Assembly (NCBI RefSeq): GCF_007362955.1
Contig: NZ_CP041696.1
Span: forward strand, 3,162,001-3,226,000
Length of the DNA stretch: 64,000 bases
Source of the DNA: Lysinibacillus fusiformis
GTDB lineage: Bacteria > Bacillota > Bacilli > Bacillales_A > Planococcaceae
Direction of reading: 5' to 3'
Part shown: positions 17,658 to 28,255 of the stretch, one piece after another
Position numbering within the stretch: position 1 is the first letter of the stretch
How the letters are laid out: each line of letters starts with the position of its first letter
The notes under the pieces: model-generated
Databases searched by the model: none
Told to the model about the DNA's origin: nothing
What the model saw: the letters and a program-made list of their open reading frames with translations, nothing else
Position numbers and translations under genes: made by a program

Positions 17658-20600
17658 TTGGAACAGCAACAAGAGGCAAGAATGAAATTCCAAATGCTCT
17701 TGCAGCAACTAGAGTTAACTGATGATGTATATATGTCCTTTTTTGAAGAAGGCGAGTTATCACGCTTAACCGTGCATAAAAAAAATAGGCTCTGGCATTT
17801 TACTATTAAATTACGTGGAATTCTGCCGTTTCCGTTATATCAGCTTTTTCACACACATTTAGCTGAGAAATTTGCTGCTATTGCTCAAATAAATACAACC
17901 TTTGAAACGATTGAAAAAAATGTAACAGAGGAACTAATTCAAGCATATTGGCTAACGGTTGTAGAACAAATCGATGATATGGCGCCAACCTTGAAAAATT
18001 GCCTTGTCTCACAAATTCCTATGTGGAATGGTCAAAAGATTACCTTAACTTGCATGCAGGAAATGGAATTCATGATGCTGAAAACGAAGTATGCAGAGAA
18101 ATTATCAGCAAGCTACTGTCAATTTGGATTCCCACCGATTGCGATGGATTTCATGCTACAAGATGCAACGGAAGAAATGCGAGTAGCACAAGAAGCCTTT
18201 ATAGAGCAGAAGCGTTTAGAAGAAGCTGCAATGGCGCAACAAGCCGTGCAAGACTTCCAAAAACGTGAGCAGGAGAAGAAGGATAATCCAGCCTTGGCGG
18301 CACTTGGGGATCGACCATTCCAACTGGGTATGCATATTAAAGACGATGAAATCATGGAAATTAAGCGAATTGTTGAGGAAGAACGCCGCGTCATCGTAGA
18401 AGGTTTTGTGTTCGATACAGAAATTAAAGAGCTAAAAAGCGGTCGCTCGCTGTTGCAAATTAAAATTACCGACTATACAGATTCCATCATTGTGAAAATG
18501 TTCTCACGTGATAATGATGATGCAGAACTCATGCAACATTTAAAAAAAGGAATGTGGGTAAAAGTACGTGGCTCGGTGCAAACTGATACGTTTATTCGTG
18601 ATTTAATCGTCATGGCCAATGATATTAATGAAGTGAAAAAAGAAACACGCCAGGACAAGGCACCAGAAGGCGAGAAACGTGTGGAATTACATTTGCATAC
18701 GCCGATGAGTCAAATGGATGCGGTCACACCAGTAGATAGACTTGTGGCACAAGCTGCTAAGTGGGGACATCCAGCGATTGCTATTACCGATCATGCTGTT
18801 GTGCAATCTTTCCCAGATGCTTATGGAGCGGGGAAAAAACATGGCATTAAGATTATTTACGGTTTGGAAGCAAATTTAGTAGATGACGGTGTGCCGATTG
18901 CTTACGCCGCTGAGCATCGAGCGTTAGAAGATGCAACCTATGTCGTCTTTGACGTAGAAACAACAGGTCTCTCTACAGCTTACGATACGATCATTGAGCT
19001 CGCAGCTGTAAAAATAAAAGGCGGCAATGTTATCGACAAATATGAAAGTTTTGCAAATCCACATCATGCACTTTCAGCAACGACCATTGAACTGACAGGT
19101 ATCACAGATGATATGGTACGTAATGCCCCGGAAGTCGAGCAAGTCATCCATGAGTTTCATGCATTTATTGAGGACGCTATCGTCGTGGCCCATAATGCAT
19201 CCTTCGATATGGGCTTTTTATATACCGGATATAAGAAATATGGTCTAGAAGACACTGTTCATCCAGTAATTGATACGTTAGAGCTTGCACGTTTACTACA
19301 TCCAACGATGAAAAATCATCGCTTAAATACACTGTGTAAGAAATTTGGGATTGAATTGACCCAGCATCACCGTGCCATTTATGATACAGAAGCAACTGGC
19401 TATTTATTATTGCATCTGTTAAAAGAAGCGGATGAACTGGATATCAAATATCATGATGACTTCAATAAGCATATCGGCGGTGGTGATGCGTATAAAAAGG
19501 CGCGACCAATGCACTGCACCATTTTAGCAGTAGATAATGATGGCCTGAAAAATCTGTTTAAAATTGTGACCCACGCCCATACAAAAACCTTTTACCGTGT
19601 ACCACGGATAACACGTGCAACGCTCGAACAGTATAGAGAAGGACTATTAATCGGTTCAGGCTGCAGTAATGGAGAAGTGTTTGAAACGATGATGAATAAA
19701 TCACCAGAGGAAGCGGAAAAAGTTGCGAGATTTTATGATTATATAGAAGTGCAACCTAAAGCTGTTTATGCACCATTAATCGAACGTAATGTTGTACGGG
19801 ATGAATGGACGATTGAGGATATTATTCGTAAGCTTGTAAAGCTAGGGAAGAAGCTTAATAAGCCAGTCGTTGCAACCGGGAATGTTCATTACTTAGATCC
19901 GACAGATGCCATGTTTAGACAAATATTGATTGGTTCCCAAGGTGGTGCCAATATTTTAAATAGATCGAAGTTGCCAGAGGTGCATTTTAGAACGACGGAC
20001 GAAATGCTCGAAGAATTTGATTTTTTAGGTCCAGATATTGCGAAAGAAGTTGTCGTTACAAATTCGCAAAAAATCGCAGCTATGATCGGTGATGTAAAAC
20101 CGATTAAGGATGATCTCTATACACCAAAAATTGAAGGCTCTGATGATGAAGTGACAAATTTAACGTATGAGATGGCCCATCGTATTTACGGTGATGAAAT
20201 GCCAGAAATCGTTAAAGCACGGATAGAGAAGGAATTAAAATCAATCTTAGGACATGGTTTTGGCGTTATCTATTTAATTTCCGCAAAGCTTGTGAAAAAA
20301 TCACTGGCAGATGGCTATTTAGTAGGGTCTCGTGGTTCGGTTGGTTCTTCCCTTGTCGCTACCTTTATGGAAATTACCGAAGTGAACCCGCTACCACCTC
20401 ATTATATTTGCCCTGATTGTAAGCATGCGGAGTTTTTTGACGATGGTTCGGTAAGCTCAGGCTATGACTTACCAAATAAAGACTGTACGGAATGTGGCAC
20501 ACCCTATAAAAAAGATGGTCAAGATATTCCATTCGAAACGTTCCTAGGCTTCAAAGGCGATAAAGTGCCAGATATTGATTTGAACTTCTCAGGTGAATAT

Positions 20601-21989
20601 CAACCACAGGCACATAACTACACTAAGGTGCTGTTTGGTGAAGATTATGTATTCCGTGCAGGAACAATCGGTACAGTTGCAGAGAAAACAGCTTATGGTT
20701 ATGTGAAGGGTTATGCAAACGACCATAATTTACATTTCCGTGGTGCTGAGGTAGATCGTTTAGTTCAAGGCTGTACCGGCGTAAAACGTACAACAGGGCA
20801 ACATCCAGGTGGCATCATCGTAGTACCAGATTATATGGATATCTTTGACTTCTCACCCGTACAGTTTCCCGCGGATGCACAGGATTCAGAGTGGCGTACA
20901 ACACATTTTGACTTCCACTCCATTCACGATAATATTCTAAAGCTCGATATTCTCGGACACGATGATCCGACTGTGATTCGAATGTTGCAGGATTTATCGG
21001 GTATTGACCCAAAAACCATTCCAACAGATGATCCGGTCGTTATGAAAATTTTTAGTTCACCTGAATCATTGGGTGTAACTGAAAAGCAAATTGGCTGTAA
21101 AACGGGAACGCTAGGAATCCCTGAGTTTGGTACACGTTTTGTGCGTCAAATGTTAGAAGATACAAAACCATCGACATTTTCGGAGCTTGTGCAAATCTCA
21201 GGACTTTCTCACGGCACGGATGTATGGCTTGGTAATGCACAAGAGCTCATACAAAATGGCACTTGTGTCCTAAAAGAGGTAATCGGCTGTCGTGATGACA
21301 TCATGGTATATTTAATTTACCAAGGACTTGAACCTTCGTTGGCCTTTAAAATTATGGAGTCTGTTCGTAAAGGGAAAGGTTTATCCGACGAATTCGAAGC
21401 GGAAATGCTCGCAAATAAAGTGCCAGGCTGGTATATCGAATCATGTAAAAAGATTAAATACATGTTCCCGAAGGCCCATGCGGCTGCTTATGTCTTAATG
21501 GCAGTACGTATAGCTTGGTTTAAGGTTCATTTCCCAATTCTATATTATGCAGCGTACTTCACAGTGCGTGCAGATGATTTTGATTTGATTGCGATGACAC
21601 AGGGCTCACAGATGATTCGTGCAAAAATTGATGAAATCAATATGAAGGGCTTAGATGCTTCCACTAAAGAGAAAAACTTATTGACGGTTATGGAACTCGC
21701 GCTTGAAATGTGCGAACGTGGTATGAGTTTCAAGAAGGTTGACTTATATCGCTCACAAGCCAGTGAATTTATTATTGATGGTAATTCCTTGATTCCACCG
21801 TTCGATGCGATTCCTGGACTTGGTACAAACGTTGCAAAAACAATTGTAGCTGCTCGTGAAGACGGTGAGTTTTTATCGAAGGAAGATTTACAGCAACGTG
21901 GTCGAGTTTCAAAAACACTCATTGAGTACATGGATCAATTAGGTTGCTTAGAAGGTATGCCCGACGCAAATCAACTTTCATTATTTTAA
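17658..21989 (+). CDS. polC: DNA polymerase III subunit alpha, PolC type
   Basis: Replicative polymerase of low-GC Gram-positives with built-in proofreading. 1443 aa (B. subtilis 1437). OB domain about 235-320; split PHP domain starting [15 protein letters not shown] near 343; DEDDh 3'-5' exonuclease from FDVETTGL near 430 to about 590; polymerase palm with [12 protein letters not shown] near 970; zinc finger-like CPDCKHAEF and CTECG near 915-950. TTG 17658 is preferred: it follows AAGGAAGGTG and gives MEQQQEAR, like B. subtilis; an in-frame GTG at 17637 lies upstream of that site. The TAA stop lies within repeat copy C. Confidence 0.96.
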   Translation: MEQQQEARMKFQMLLQQLELTDDVYMSFFEEGELSRLTVHKKNRLWHFTIKLRGILPFPLYQLFHTHLAEKFAAIAQINTTFETIEKNVTEELIQAYWLTVVEQIDDMAPTLKNCLVSQIPMWNGQKITLTCMQEMEFMMLKTKYAEKLSASYCQFGFPPIAMDFMLQDATEEMRVAQEAFIEQKRLEEAAMAQQAVQDFQKREQEKKDNPALAALGDRPFQLGMHIKDDEIMEIKRIVEEERRVIVEGFVFDTEIKELKSGRSLLQIKITDYTDSIIVKMFSRDNDDAELMQHLKKGMWVKVRGSVQTDTFIRDLIVMANDINEVKKETRQDKAPEGEKRVELHLHTPMSQMDAVTPVDRLVAQAAKWGHPAIAITDHAVVQSFPDAYGAGKKHGIKIIYGLEANLVDDGVPIAYAAEHRALEDATYVVFDVETTGLSTAYDTIIELAAVKIKGGNVIDKYESFANPHHALSATTIELTGITDDMVRNAPEVEQVIHEFHAFIEDAIVVAHNASFDMGFLYTGYKKYGLEDTVHPVIDTLELARLLHPTMKNHRLNTLCKKFGIELTQHHRAIYDTEATGYLLLHLLKEADELDIKYHDDFNKHIGGGDAYKKARPMHCTILAVDNDGLKNLFKIVTHAHTKTFYRVPRITRATLEQYREGLLIGSGCSNGEVFETMMNKSPEEAEKVARFYDYIEVQPKAVYAPLIERNVVRDEWTIEDIIRKLVKLGKKLNKPVVATGNVHYLDPTDAMFRQILIGSQGGANILNRSKLPEVHFRTTDEMLEEFDFLGPDIAKEVVVTNSQKIAAMIGDVKPIKDDLYTPKIEGSDDEVTNLTYEMAHRIYGDEMPEIVKARIEKELKSILGHGFGVIYLISAKLVKKSLADGYLVGSRGSVGSSLVATFMEITEVNPLPPHYICPDCKHAEFFDDGSVSSGYDLPNKDCTECGTPYKKDGQDIPFETFLGFKGDKVPDIDLNFSGEYQPQAHNYTKVLFGEDYVFRAGTIGTVAEKTAYGYVKGYANDHNLHFRGAEVDRLVQGCTGVKRTTGQHPGGIIVVPDYMDIFDFSPVQFPADAQDSEWRTTHFDFHSIHDNILKLDILGHDDPTVIRMLQDLSGIDPKTIPTDDPVVMKIFSSPESLGVTEKQIGCKTGTLGIPEFGTRFVRQMLEDTKPSTFSELVQISGLSHGTDVWLGNAQELIQNGTCVLKEVIGCRDDIMVYLIYQGLEPSLAFKIMESVRKGKGLSDEFEAEMLANKVPGWYIESCKKIKYMFPKAHAAAYVLMAVRIAWFKVHFPILYYAAYFTVRADDFDLIAMTQGSQMIRAKIDEINMKGLDASTKEKNLLTVMELALEMCERGMSFKKVDLYRSQASEFIIDGNSLIPPFDAIPGLGTNVAKTIVAAREDGEFLSKEDLQQRGRVSKTLIEYMDQLGCLEGMPDANQLSLF

Positions 21990-22180
21990 CTTCTTTCAGT
22001 GAAGTCTCCCACCTCTATAGGTGGTGAGATGAATGTGGATTTAAGTTGCTTTTCAGTGGGTGTACAAACATCCGCTGAAATAAGTTAAAGCCTCCGGCGG
22101 ATGTCACGGAAATCGGAAAGGAGTTCTTTGTGCAAGTACAAAGCCGATTCCGGACGCAATAATGCCGAGGCATTATTGAT
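21986..22180 (+). repeat. Two-domain structured intergenic repeat, copy C
   Basis: 195 bp and nearly identical to copy A, with the same start overlapping the upstream stop codon (polC TAA at 21987-21989) and the same ATTATTGAT end. Closing stem 21986-21999 with 22075-22088. The few differences from A include changes that leave hairpins intact. A reverse-strand ORF here and its twin in copy A translate to the same peptide and are artefacts. Confidence 0.85.
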
Positions 22181-22209
22181 CGATACTTTATTGTCCTAAA
22201 TAAGGAAAT

Positions 22210-22238
22210 TTGCAATGTGACGTGAACTGTGCTATCCT
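22210..22238 (+). promoter_or_regulatory. Promoter of the rimP-nusA-infB operon
   Basis: TTGCAA at 22210-22215, 17-bp spacer, TATCCT at 22233-22238. It lies 30 bp after repeat C and gives a leader of about 175 nt before rimP. Confidence 0.65.
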
Positions 22239-22269
22239 TATGGTAATAATTTGTTGATAGTTTTCCAGC

Positions 22270-22381
22270 AAAAGAGTGGGTCCTTCCCGCTCTTTTCTGT
22301 TGTTATATTGTAGCAAAACAAATTTTTAGACTAACAGCAGGTAAGACCGTCAAATTTCACCAAAGCAAATGGTGGAATTTC
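22270..22381 (+). promoter_or_regulatory. rimP leader with terminator-like and second hairpin
   Basis: AAAAGAGTGGG pairs with CCCGCTCTTTTC (22270-22280/22286-22297) followed by a T-rich stretch, an attenuator-like hairpin. A second hairpin, AAATTTCACCA with TGGTGGAATTT (22352-22362/22370-22380), precedes the rimP ribosome site. The operon encodes NusA, so autoregulation by termination in this leader is plausible but inferred. Confidence 0.6.
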
Positions 22382-22422
22382 TGTTTTATTACGCCAGAAA
22401 TTGAAAAATGCAGGAGGAAACA

Positions 22423-22899
22423 ATGAGCAAAGTACCATCTGTTATTGAAGAACTTGCCATTCCAATTGTTGAAGAGTTAAATCTTGAGTTAGTGAATGTC
22501 GAGTTCGTAAAAGAAGGACGTAACTGGTTTTTACGTGTTTATGTAGATACACCTGAGGGTGGAATTGACATTGACCAATGTGCTCAAGTTAGTGAAAGAC
22601 TTAGTTTACTGTTGGATGAAAAAGATCCGATTACACAAAACTATTATTTAGAAGTATCTTCACCAGGTGCAGAACGTCCATTGAAAAAAGATGCTGATTT
22701 TGAAAAAGCGATTGGTAAATTAATTTATGTAAAAACCTATGAGCCCATCAAGGACATGAAGGAATTCCAAGGCTACTTAACGTCATACGATAATCATACA
22801 TTAGTGATGGAAGTACGTATAAAAACGCGAAAAATTATAGTTATAATTGAACAGGAAAAAATCGCTTTGGCACGACTTGCCATCGATTTCTCAGCATAA
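22423..22899 (+). CDS. rimP: Ribosome maturation factor RimP
   Basis: Assists 30S subunit maturation. 158 aa with N-terminal alpha/beta and C-terminal SH3-like domains; NWFLRVYVDTPEGGIDIDQC and YYLEVSSPGAERPLKK are diagnostic. ATG 22423 has GCAGGAGGAAAC before it; the in-frame ATG at 22408 is upstream of that site. First gene of the nusA operon. Confidence 0.97.
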   Translation: MSKVPSVIEELAIPIVEELNLELVNVEFVKEGRNWFLRVYVDTPEGGIDIDQCAQVSERLSLLLDEKDPITQNYYLEVSSPGAERPLKKDADFEKAIGKLIYVKTYEPIKDMKEFQGYLTSYDNHTLVMEVRIKTRKIIVIIEQEKIALARLAIDFSA

Positions 22900-22923
22900 C
22901 GCATATTTAGGAGTGAAAACAAA

Positions 22924-24063
22924 ATGAGTAGTGATTTGTTAGATGCGCTAACTGCGCTAGAAGAACAAAAAGGAATTTCAAGAGATGTGTTAATCGAAGC
23001 CATTGAAGCTGCATTAGTAACAGCTTACAAGCGCAACTTTAACCAAGCTCAAAATGTCCGTGTAGATTTAAACTTAGATAAGGGCTCAATTCGTGTGTTT
23101 TCACGAAAAGATGTTGTTGAAGAAGTAGAGGACGATCGCCTACAAATTTCATTAGAAGATGCCAAAATCATCAATCCAGCCTATCAATTAGAGGATATCG
23201 TGGAGCAAGAAGTAACGCCTCGTAATTTTGGTCGTATCGCAGCACAAACAGCGAAACAGGTTGTTACACAACGTGTACGTGAGGCTGAGCGCGGCTTAAT
23301 TTATGAGCAATATGTTGACCGCGAGGATGATATCGTAACAGGCGTTGTGGAACGTCTAGATGCACGTAATATTTATGTTGGCCTAGGTAAAGTCGAAGCA
23401 GCGTTACCACAAAACGAACAAATTCAAGGTGAAACGTATCATCCGCATGATCGTATCAAAGTATACATTACAAAAGTTGAACGTACCACACGTGGACCAC
23501 AAGTAATTGTATCGCGTACACATCCTGGCTTACTACGTCGATTATTTGAAATGGAAGTACCTGAAATTTATGAAGGTATTGTCGAAATCAAATCAATTGC
23601 GCGTGAAGCTGGAGATCGTTCTAAAATTTCTGTCTATGCTCATAATGATGAAGTTGATCCGGTTGGTTCTTGTGTTGGTGCAAAAGGTGCGCGTGTACAA
23701 ACAATTGTCAATGAATTAAACGGTGAGAAAATTGATATTGTTGAATGGTCTGAAGATCCTGTTGTATTCGTAGCAAATGCACTTAGCCCTTCAAAAGTAT
23801 TAGATGTGCAAGTCAATGAAGAAGAGAAATCAACAACGGTTGTTGTGCCAGACTATCAATTGTCATTAGCCATCGGTAAACGTGGTCAAAATGCTCGATT
23901 AGCTGCGAAATTAACTGGTTGGAAAATTGATATTAAAAGTGAAACAGATGCACGTGAGTTAGGTATTTATCCATCTGCAACAAGCACTTTCGTACCAGCG
24001 GACGATGAAGAAAGCGACTACGAAGATGTAGCAGTTGACTTATATCAAGACGACGAAGAATAA
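22924..24063 (+). CDS. nusA: Transcription termination/antitermination factor NusA
   Basis: RNA polymerase-binding factor. 379 aa: N-terminal domain 1-130, S1 domain about 135-200 (DIVTGVVERLDARNIYVGLG), KH1 about 230-280 with DPVGSCVGAKGARVQTI and KH2 about 300-345 with AIGKRGQNARLAAKLTGWKID. The C-terminus is acidic. It lacks the enterobacterial AR repeats, as usual in Firmicutes. Followed by repeat copy D before ylxR. Confidence 0.98.
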   Translation: MSSDLLDALTALEEQKGISRDVLIEAIEAALVTAYKRNFNQAQNVRVDLNLDKGSIRVFSRKDVVEEVEDDRLQISLEDAKIINPAYQLEDIVEQEVTPRNFGRIAAQTAKQVVTQRVREAERGLIYEQYVDREDDIVTGVVERLDARNIYVGLGKVEAALPQNEQIQGETYHPHDRIKVYITKVERTTRGPQVIVSRTHPGLLRRLFEMEVPEIYEGIVEIKSIAREAGDRSKISVYAHNDEVDPVGSCVGAKGARVQTIVNELNGEKIDIVEWSEDPVVFVANALSPSKVLDVQVNEEEKSTTVVVPDYQLSLAIGKRGQNARLAAKLTGWKIDIKSETDARELGIYPSATSTFVPADDEESDYEDVAVDLYQDDEE

Positions 24064-24090
24064 GTAAGAAATCCCGTGTGACTAGTCAAC

Positions 24091-24215
24091 TGACTTAATT
24101 CAGTGGGCGGTTGGGCGCCGACTGAATTAAGTCAGAGTCTCCGGCGGATGTCATGGATTTGGAAATGTAGTCGTACAACTCCAAATCAGAACCACTCCGC
24201 CGAAGCAGTTATGAT
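24091..24215 (+). repeat. Structured intergenic repeat, short copy D
   Basis: 125 bp between nusA and ylxR. Domain 1 is a perfect 14-bp stem (24091-24104 with 24121-24134) around a GC-rich loop. Domain 2 keeps TCCGGCGG against CCGCCGA and a GATTTGGA/TCCAAATC stem. GGATGTCA is kept; the opposing GGACGCAA box is changed. Stem sequences differ from copy A but still pair, which argues for selection or recent origin of structure. Confidence 0.7.
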
Positions 24216-24264
24216 GATGATTAGTCCACCTCTTACGAAGCTTCAGAGAGGAAAGGTGATTCTT

Positions 24265-24543
24265 ATGGCGGTTAATAAAAAAGTGCCTCTTCGAAAATGT
24301 GTAGCAACTGGAGAAATGCTACCCAAAAAAGAAATGATTCGGGTTGTTCGTTCGAAAGAGGGCGAGGTAAGTGTTGATGTTTCGGGGAAAAAGCCTGGAC
24401 GTGGCGCTTATGTTTCAAAGTCAGAACAGGCGATTGACATCGCACGCAAGAAAAATGTTTTAGGGCACCAACTTGATGTGAAAATTCCTGAAGAAATTTA
24501 CGAAGAATTACTAACGATCATTCGTAGGGAGTCAATACTATGA
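24265..24543 (+). CDS. ylxR: YlxR family RNA-binding protein (RnpM)
   Basis: 92 aa. PLRKCVATGEMLPKKEMIRVV and the GRGAYVSKSEQAIDIARKKN motif identify the YlxR family, reported to bind RNA, with an RNase P-modulating role in B. subtilis. ATG 24265 follows GAGAGGAAAGGTG; the longer frame from 24103 runs through repeat D and is rejected. Overlaps ylxQ by 4 bp. Confidence 0.93.
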   Translation: MAVNKKVPLRKCVATGEMLPKKEMIRVVRSKEGEVSVDVSGKKPGRGAYVSKSEQAIDIARKKNVLGHQLDVKIPEEIYEELLTIIRRESIL

Positions 24544-24848
24544 CAAATCAAGCAGTGTTTAATTTGCTTGGCATCGCGGCAAGAGCGCGTAAAGTCATTT
24601 CAGGAGAAGAGTTAGTAGTGAAGGAAGTCCGCAATGGTAATGCTAAGCTAGTACTGCTTGCAAACGATGCTTCTAAAAACTCTAGCAAAAAAATTCAAGA
24701 TAAATGTACGTATTACAACGTTGAGTATCATGTAATTGGTGATCGTTATGATCTAGGACATGCTACAGGTAAGGAAGCCCGGGTGGCTCTAGCTATTACC
24801 GATAAAGGTTTTGCAAGCAAATTGTCTAGTCTACTCAACGAAAAATAA
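24540..24848 (+). CDS. ylxQ: L7Ae-family ribosomal-like protein YlxQ
   Basis: 102-aa K-turn-binding protein family ([42 protein letters not shown]). Overlaps ylxR (ATGA) and precedes infB by 14 bp, the conserved nusA-ylxR-ylxQ-infB order. Exact RNA target not known from the sequence. Confidence 0.93.
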   Translation: MTNQAVFNLLGIAARARKVISGEELVVKEVRNGNAKLVLLANDASKNSSKKIQDKCTYYNVEYHVIGDRYDLGHATGKEARVALAITDKGFASKLSSLLNEK

Positions 24849-24862
24849 TCGGGGGTGAGCAG

Positions 24863-27154
24863 ATGACCAAAATCAGAGTTCATGAATATGCGAAACAAGT
24901 GAATAAATCGAGTAAAGAGGTTATTGAAGCGCTAAGTAAATTAAATGTGAGTGTAACCAATCATATGTCTATGTTGGAAAATGACACTGTGACAAAGTTA
25001 AACCAATCATTTAAACCAGCATCTGAGAAAAAACAAGCGAAACAACCTACTACTCAAAATGCGTCACAACGATCTCAAGCTAATGGGCAACAAAAACCAC
25101 AACAATCGGTGAAAAAACAAGAGGGACAAAAGCAGCAATCTGCTACCTCTAAGCCGAGAACGAACAATCAGCAACAATCGCACCAAAACCAAAATTCGTC
25201 TAACGAAAAATCTAAGAATACAAAAGGTAATCAAAATCGAAATATGACACAAAATAATAATAATAACAATAATAATAATAATAACCGTAGAGGCGGTGGT
25301 TATAACCAGCGTCCAAAACCAGGAATCCACGGTGGTAAACGCCGTCATCCAAAAACGCATCAACCTACATTACCAGTGAAACAAAAGGAATTACCAGAAA
25401 AAATTACATTTGTTGAATCGCTTTCTGTCGCAGAATTAGCAAAAAAACTACACCGTGAGCCATCTGAAATAATCAAAAAATTATTCATGCTTGGTGTAAT
25501 GGCGACAATTAACCAAGAATTAGATAAGGATGCAATCGAGTTAATTTGTACAGACTATGGTGTAGAAGTAGAAGAAGAAATCCGTGTTGATATTACGGAT
25601 TTAGAAACGCACTTCGAACAAACAGAGGAAGTAAATGAAGCGGTATTATCAGAACGACCTCCTGTAGTAACGATTATGGGACACGTTGACCATGGTAAAA
25701 CAACGTTATTAGATTCGATCCGTCATACAAAAGTTACAGCCGGAGAAGCGGGTGGTATTACGCAACATATCGGTGCTTACCAAGTAACAGAAGGCGACAA
25801 AAAAATTACATTCCTAGATACACCAGGACACGCTGCTTTCACAACTATGCGTGCACGTGGTGCGAAAGTAACGGACTTAACAATTTTAGTGGTAGCTGCA
25901 GATGATGGTGTGATGCCTCAAACAGTTGAAGCTATTAACCATGCAAAAGCGGCAGAAGTGCCAATTATTGTAGCGGTTAACAAGATGGATAAACCTTCAG
26001 CAAACCCGGATCGTGTTATGCAAGAATTAACGGAACATGGTTTAGTGCCTGAAGCTTGGGGTGGCGAAACAATTTTCGTACCAATCTCAGCATTAAAAGG
26101 TGAAGGTATCGATACATTATTAGAAATGATATTACTTGTAGCAGAGGTTGGAGAGTTAAAAGCCAATCCTGACCGTTTAGCACTTGGTACAGTTATCGAA
26201 GCACAGCTTGATAAAGGCCGTGGTTCAGTAGCGACGCTTTTAGTACAAGATGGTACATTAAAAGTTGGAGACCCTATCGTAGTTGGTCATGCATATGGTC
26301 GTGTACGTGCAATGGTTAATGATAAAGGTCGTCGTGTTAAAGAAGCTGGTCCATCAACACCAGTAGAAATTACAGGTTTAAACGATGTACCTCAAGCTGG
26401 TGACCGCTTCGTTGTATTTGAAGACGAAAAAACAGCGCGCCAAGTTGGTGAAACAAGAGCGATGACAGCGATTCAAGCACAACGTTCTGAAAAACAACGT
26501 GTCACGCTAGATAACTTATTTGAACAAATGAGCCAAGGCGAGATGAAAGAACTTAACTTAATCGTTAAGGCTGACGTACAGGGTACGGTTGAAGCTATGG
26601 CTGCATCACTAATGAAAATTGATGTCGAAGGCGTTAACGTGAAGATTATTCATACTGGTGCTGGGGCAATTACAGAATCAGATATTTCTCTTGCAGCGGC
26701 ATCAAATGCAATCGTTATAGGCTTCAATGTACGTCCTGATGTAAATGCAAGACGTGCAGCTGAAGAAGAAGGCGTAGATATTCGTCTACACCGCGTTATC
26801 TATAAAGTAATCGAAGAAATCGAGCAAGCGATGAAAGGTATGCTTGATCCAGAATTTGAAGAAAAAATTATTGGTCAAGCTGAAGTTCGTCAAACGATTA
26901 AAGTGTCAAAAGTGGGTACAATTGCTGGTTCATACGTAACAGAAGGTAAAGTTACTCGCGATTCTGGCGTACGTGTCATCCGTGAAAATGTCGTGATTTT
27001 CGAAGGTGAACTAGATACATTAAAACGCTTCAAAGATGAAGTGAAAGAAGTTGCAAGAGGGTACGAATGTGGTATTACAATTACAAACTTCAATGATATT
27101 AAAGAAGGCGACATTATTGAAGCTTACATTATGGAAGAAGTTAAGCGTTCATAA
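24863..27154 (+). CDS. infB: Translation initiation factor IF-2
   Basis: GTPase that places initiator tRNA on the ribosome. 763 aa. IF2_N motifs at 1-50 and about 185-235. Between them lies a Gln/Asn/Lys-rich linker with an uninterrupted Asn run of about 11 residues (25256-25283). G domain: GHVDHGKTT near 273, DTPGHAAF near 318, NKMDKP near 373. Domains II-IV follow to the C-terminus. The stop shares a base with ylxP. The Asn run is AAT/AAC-rich and could slip during replication. Confidence 0.98.
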   Translation: MTKIRVHEYAKQVNKSSKEVIEALSKLNVSVTNHMSMLENDTVTKLNQSFKPASEKKQAKQPTTQNASQRSQANGQQKPQQSVKKQEGQKQQSATSKPRTNNQQQSHQNQNSSNEKSKNTKGNQNRNMTQNNNNNNNNNNNRRGGGYNQRPKPGIHGGKRRHPKTHQPTLPVKQKELPEKITFVESLSVAELAKKLHREPSEIIKKLFMLGVMATINQELDKDAIELICTDYGVEVEEEIRVDITDLETHFEQTEEVNEAVLSERPPVVTIMGHVDHGKTTLLDSIRHTKVTAGEAGGITQHIGAYQVTEGDKKITFLDTPGHAAFTTMRARGAKVTDLTILVVAADDGVMPQTVEAINHAKAAEVPIIVAVNKMDKPSANPDRVMQELTEHGLVPEAWGGETIFVPISALKGEGIDTLLEMILLVAEVGELKANPDRLALGTVIEAQLDKGRGSVATLLVQDGTLKVGDPIVVGHAYGRVRAMVNDKGRRVKEAGPSTPVEITGLNDVPQAGDRFVVFEDEKTARQVGETRAMTAIQAQRSEKQRVTLDNLFEQMSQGEMKELNLIVKADVQGTVEAMAASLMKIDVEGVNVKIIHTGAGAITESDISLAAASNAIVIGFNVRPDVNARRAAEEEGVDIRLHRVIYKVIEEIEQAMKGMLDPEFEEKIIGQAEVRQTIKVSKVGTIAGSYVTEGKVTRDSGVRVIRENVVIFEGELDTLKRFKDEVKEVARGYECGITITNFNDIKEGDIIEAYIMEEVKRS

Positions 27155-27432
27155 TGATTGTCTATGCAGAGGTTGAATTCATCATTCAAACTGCCCATTC
27201 GTTAAAGGAAAAACGCGCTGTCTTGCAGCGTATGATTACCCGCACAAAGCAGAAATTTAATGTGTCCATTGCGGAAATTGACCATCAAAATGTATGGCAG
27301 CGAACAAAATTAGCGCTTGTTGCTGTGTCTTCTTCGAAAGATGCAGCTGAACGTGAAATTAATCATGCACTGCATTATTTGCAGTCAAATCCGTCTTGGG
27401 AGCAGTTAAATGTGTGGCGAGACTATTTATAA
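27154..27432 (+). CDS. ylxP: DUF503 family protein YlxP
   Basis: 92 aa. IVYAEVEFIIQTAHSLKEKRAVLQRMITRTKQKFNVSIAEID is the DUF503 signature. Starts within the infB stop (TAATG). In the family it precedes rbfA and is thought to be linked to ribosome maturation; the biochemical role is unclear. Confidence 0.93.
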   Translation: MIVYAEVEFIIQTAHSLKEKRAVLQRMITRTKQKFNVSIAEIDHQNVWQRTKLALVAVSSSKDAAEREINHALHYLQSNPSWEQLNVWRDYL

Positions 27433-27633
27433 GTAGGGAAGGGTATTTGCGTTTACTTGTACGCGAGTAAATATATTGCTGTTTTCAGCTTTGTCACTTT
27501 CCGTGTACAACATTTGCTTGAAGGATTCAACCGTGCGATTTTCCAATATGTTTTACAGTTGGTAAGTGTCAGCAGGAGTCAAACACAAGCAAGTAGTGCA
27601 AATATCTGGACATCGAAATTGAGGTGACGAACT
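27433..27633 (+). other. ylxP-rbfA spacer with weak self-complementarity
   Basis: 200 bp without a gene. ATTTGC near 27448 can pair with GCAAAT near 27598, and TTTACTT/GAGTAAA forms a small hairpin near 27453-27471. No T run and no clear promoter. The rbfA ribosome site GAGGTGA is at its end. Nothing firm can be named. Confidence 0.3.
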
Positions 27634-27975
27634 ATGTCTCTACGCTCAAATCGTGTTGCTGAGCAAATGAAAAAAGAACTTGGTGAGATTATTGGCCGTA
27701 AAGTTAAAGATCCACGTGTTGGCTTCGTAACTGTTACAGGTGTTGACGTAACAGGTGATTTACAACAAGCAACAATTTATATTACTTCACTAGGTAATGA
27801 TCATGAACGAGAGGAAACACTAAAAGCATTAGTAAAAGCTTCTGGTTTCATTCGTTCAGAAATCGGTTCACGTATCCGTCTAAGACGTACACCTGAGTTA
27901 ATCTTTGAATTTGATTCATCGATTGAATATGGGAATCGAATTGATTCATTACTACGTGATTTACACAAAGAATAA
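27634..27975 (+). CDS. rbfA: Ribosome-binding factor A
   Basis: 30S maturation factor. 113 aa, KH-like fold: [34 protein letters not shown], then [22 protein letters not shown]. All conserved blocks present. ATG 27634 follows GAGGTGACG. Confidence 0.97.
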   Translation: MSLRSNRVAEQMKKELGEIIGRKVKDPRVGFVTVTGVDVTGDLQQATIYITSLGNDHEREETLKALVKASGFIRSEIGSRIRLRRTPELIFEFDSSIEYGNRIDSLLRDLHKE

Positions 27976-27983
27976 GAAAAGTG

Positions 27984-28133
27984 CTTAGGCGCATGTCTAT
28001 CCCTGACAAGCGTTGGCCGCAAAAAACACCACATCCTGTGGCGATTGCGGCACTAACACATCCATGTGTGTCGGACAGCCCGAAGTGAAAGTGCGTACTA
28101 GACACTTTCGCCTGAGCTTGAAACGAGCCTAAG
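27984..28133 (+). repeat. Multi-branched palindromic element between rbfA and truB
   Basis: 150 bp closed by CTTAGGC (27984-27990) and GCCTAAG (28127-28133). Inside are GCCGCAA/TTGCGGC (28016-28022/28045-28051) enclosing CCACA/TGTGG, an ACACAT/ATGTGT hairpin, GAAAGTG/CACTTTC (28087-28093/28103-28109) and CAAGC/GCTTG. No ORF. Architecture suggests a folded RNA or single-strand DNA element; it is unrelated in sequence to the A-I repeats. Copies elsewhere cannot be tested here. Confidence 0.6.
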
Positions 28134-28167
28134 GGGATGCGCTTAGGTCTAATAAGAATAAAAATGA

Positions 28168-28212
28168 AGAAGTCTGCCACATGCATGTCTATGCAGGCAG
28201 GCTTTTTTCTTT
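28168..28212 (+). terminator. Terminator-like hairpin upstream of truB
   Basis: TCTGCC and GGCAGG arms flank a GCATG/ATGC core and a TTTTTTCTTT tract follows. It would separate rbfA from truB transcription or attenuate it. Confidence 0.5.
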
Positions 28213-28255
28213 ATGGCAGTACAAATACGCCAAGGTGAATTTTAGGGGGATATAT

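Noticed and set aside
24103..24264. N-terminal extension of YlxR
   Set aside because: The in-frame extension runs through repeat D and lacks a ribosome site; ATG 24265 has a strong one and matches the family length.
25064..25363. Hydrophobic 99-aa reverse-strand ORF in infB
   Set aside because: It is the antisense of the Gln/Asn-rich IF-2 linker; poly-Asn codons read backwards give poly-Ile/Val. No independent signals.
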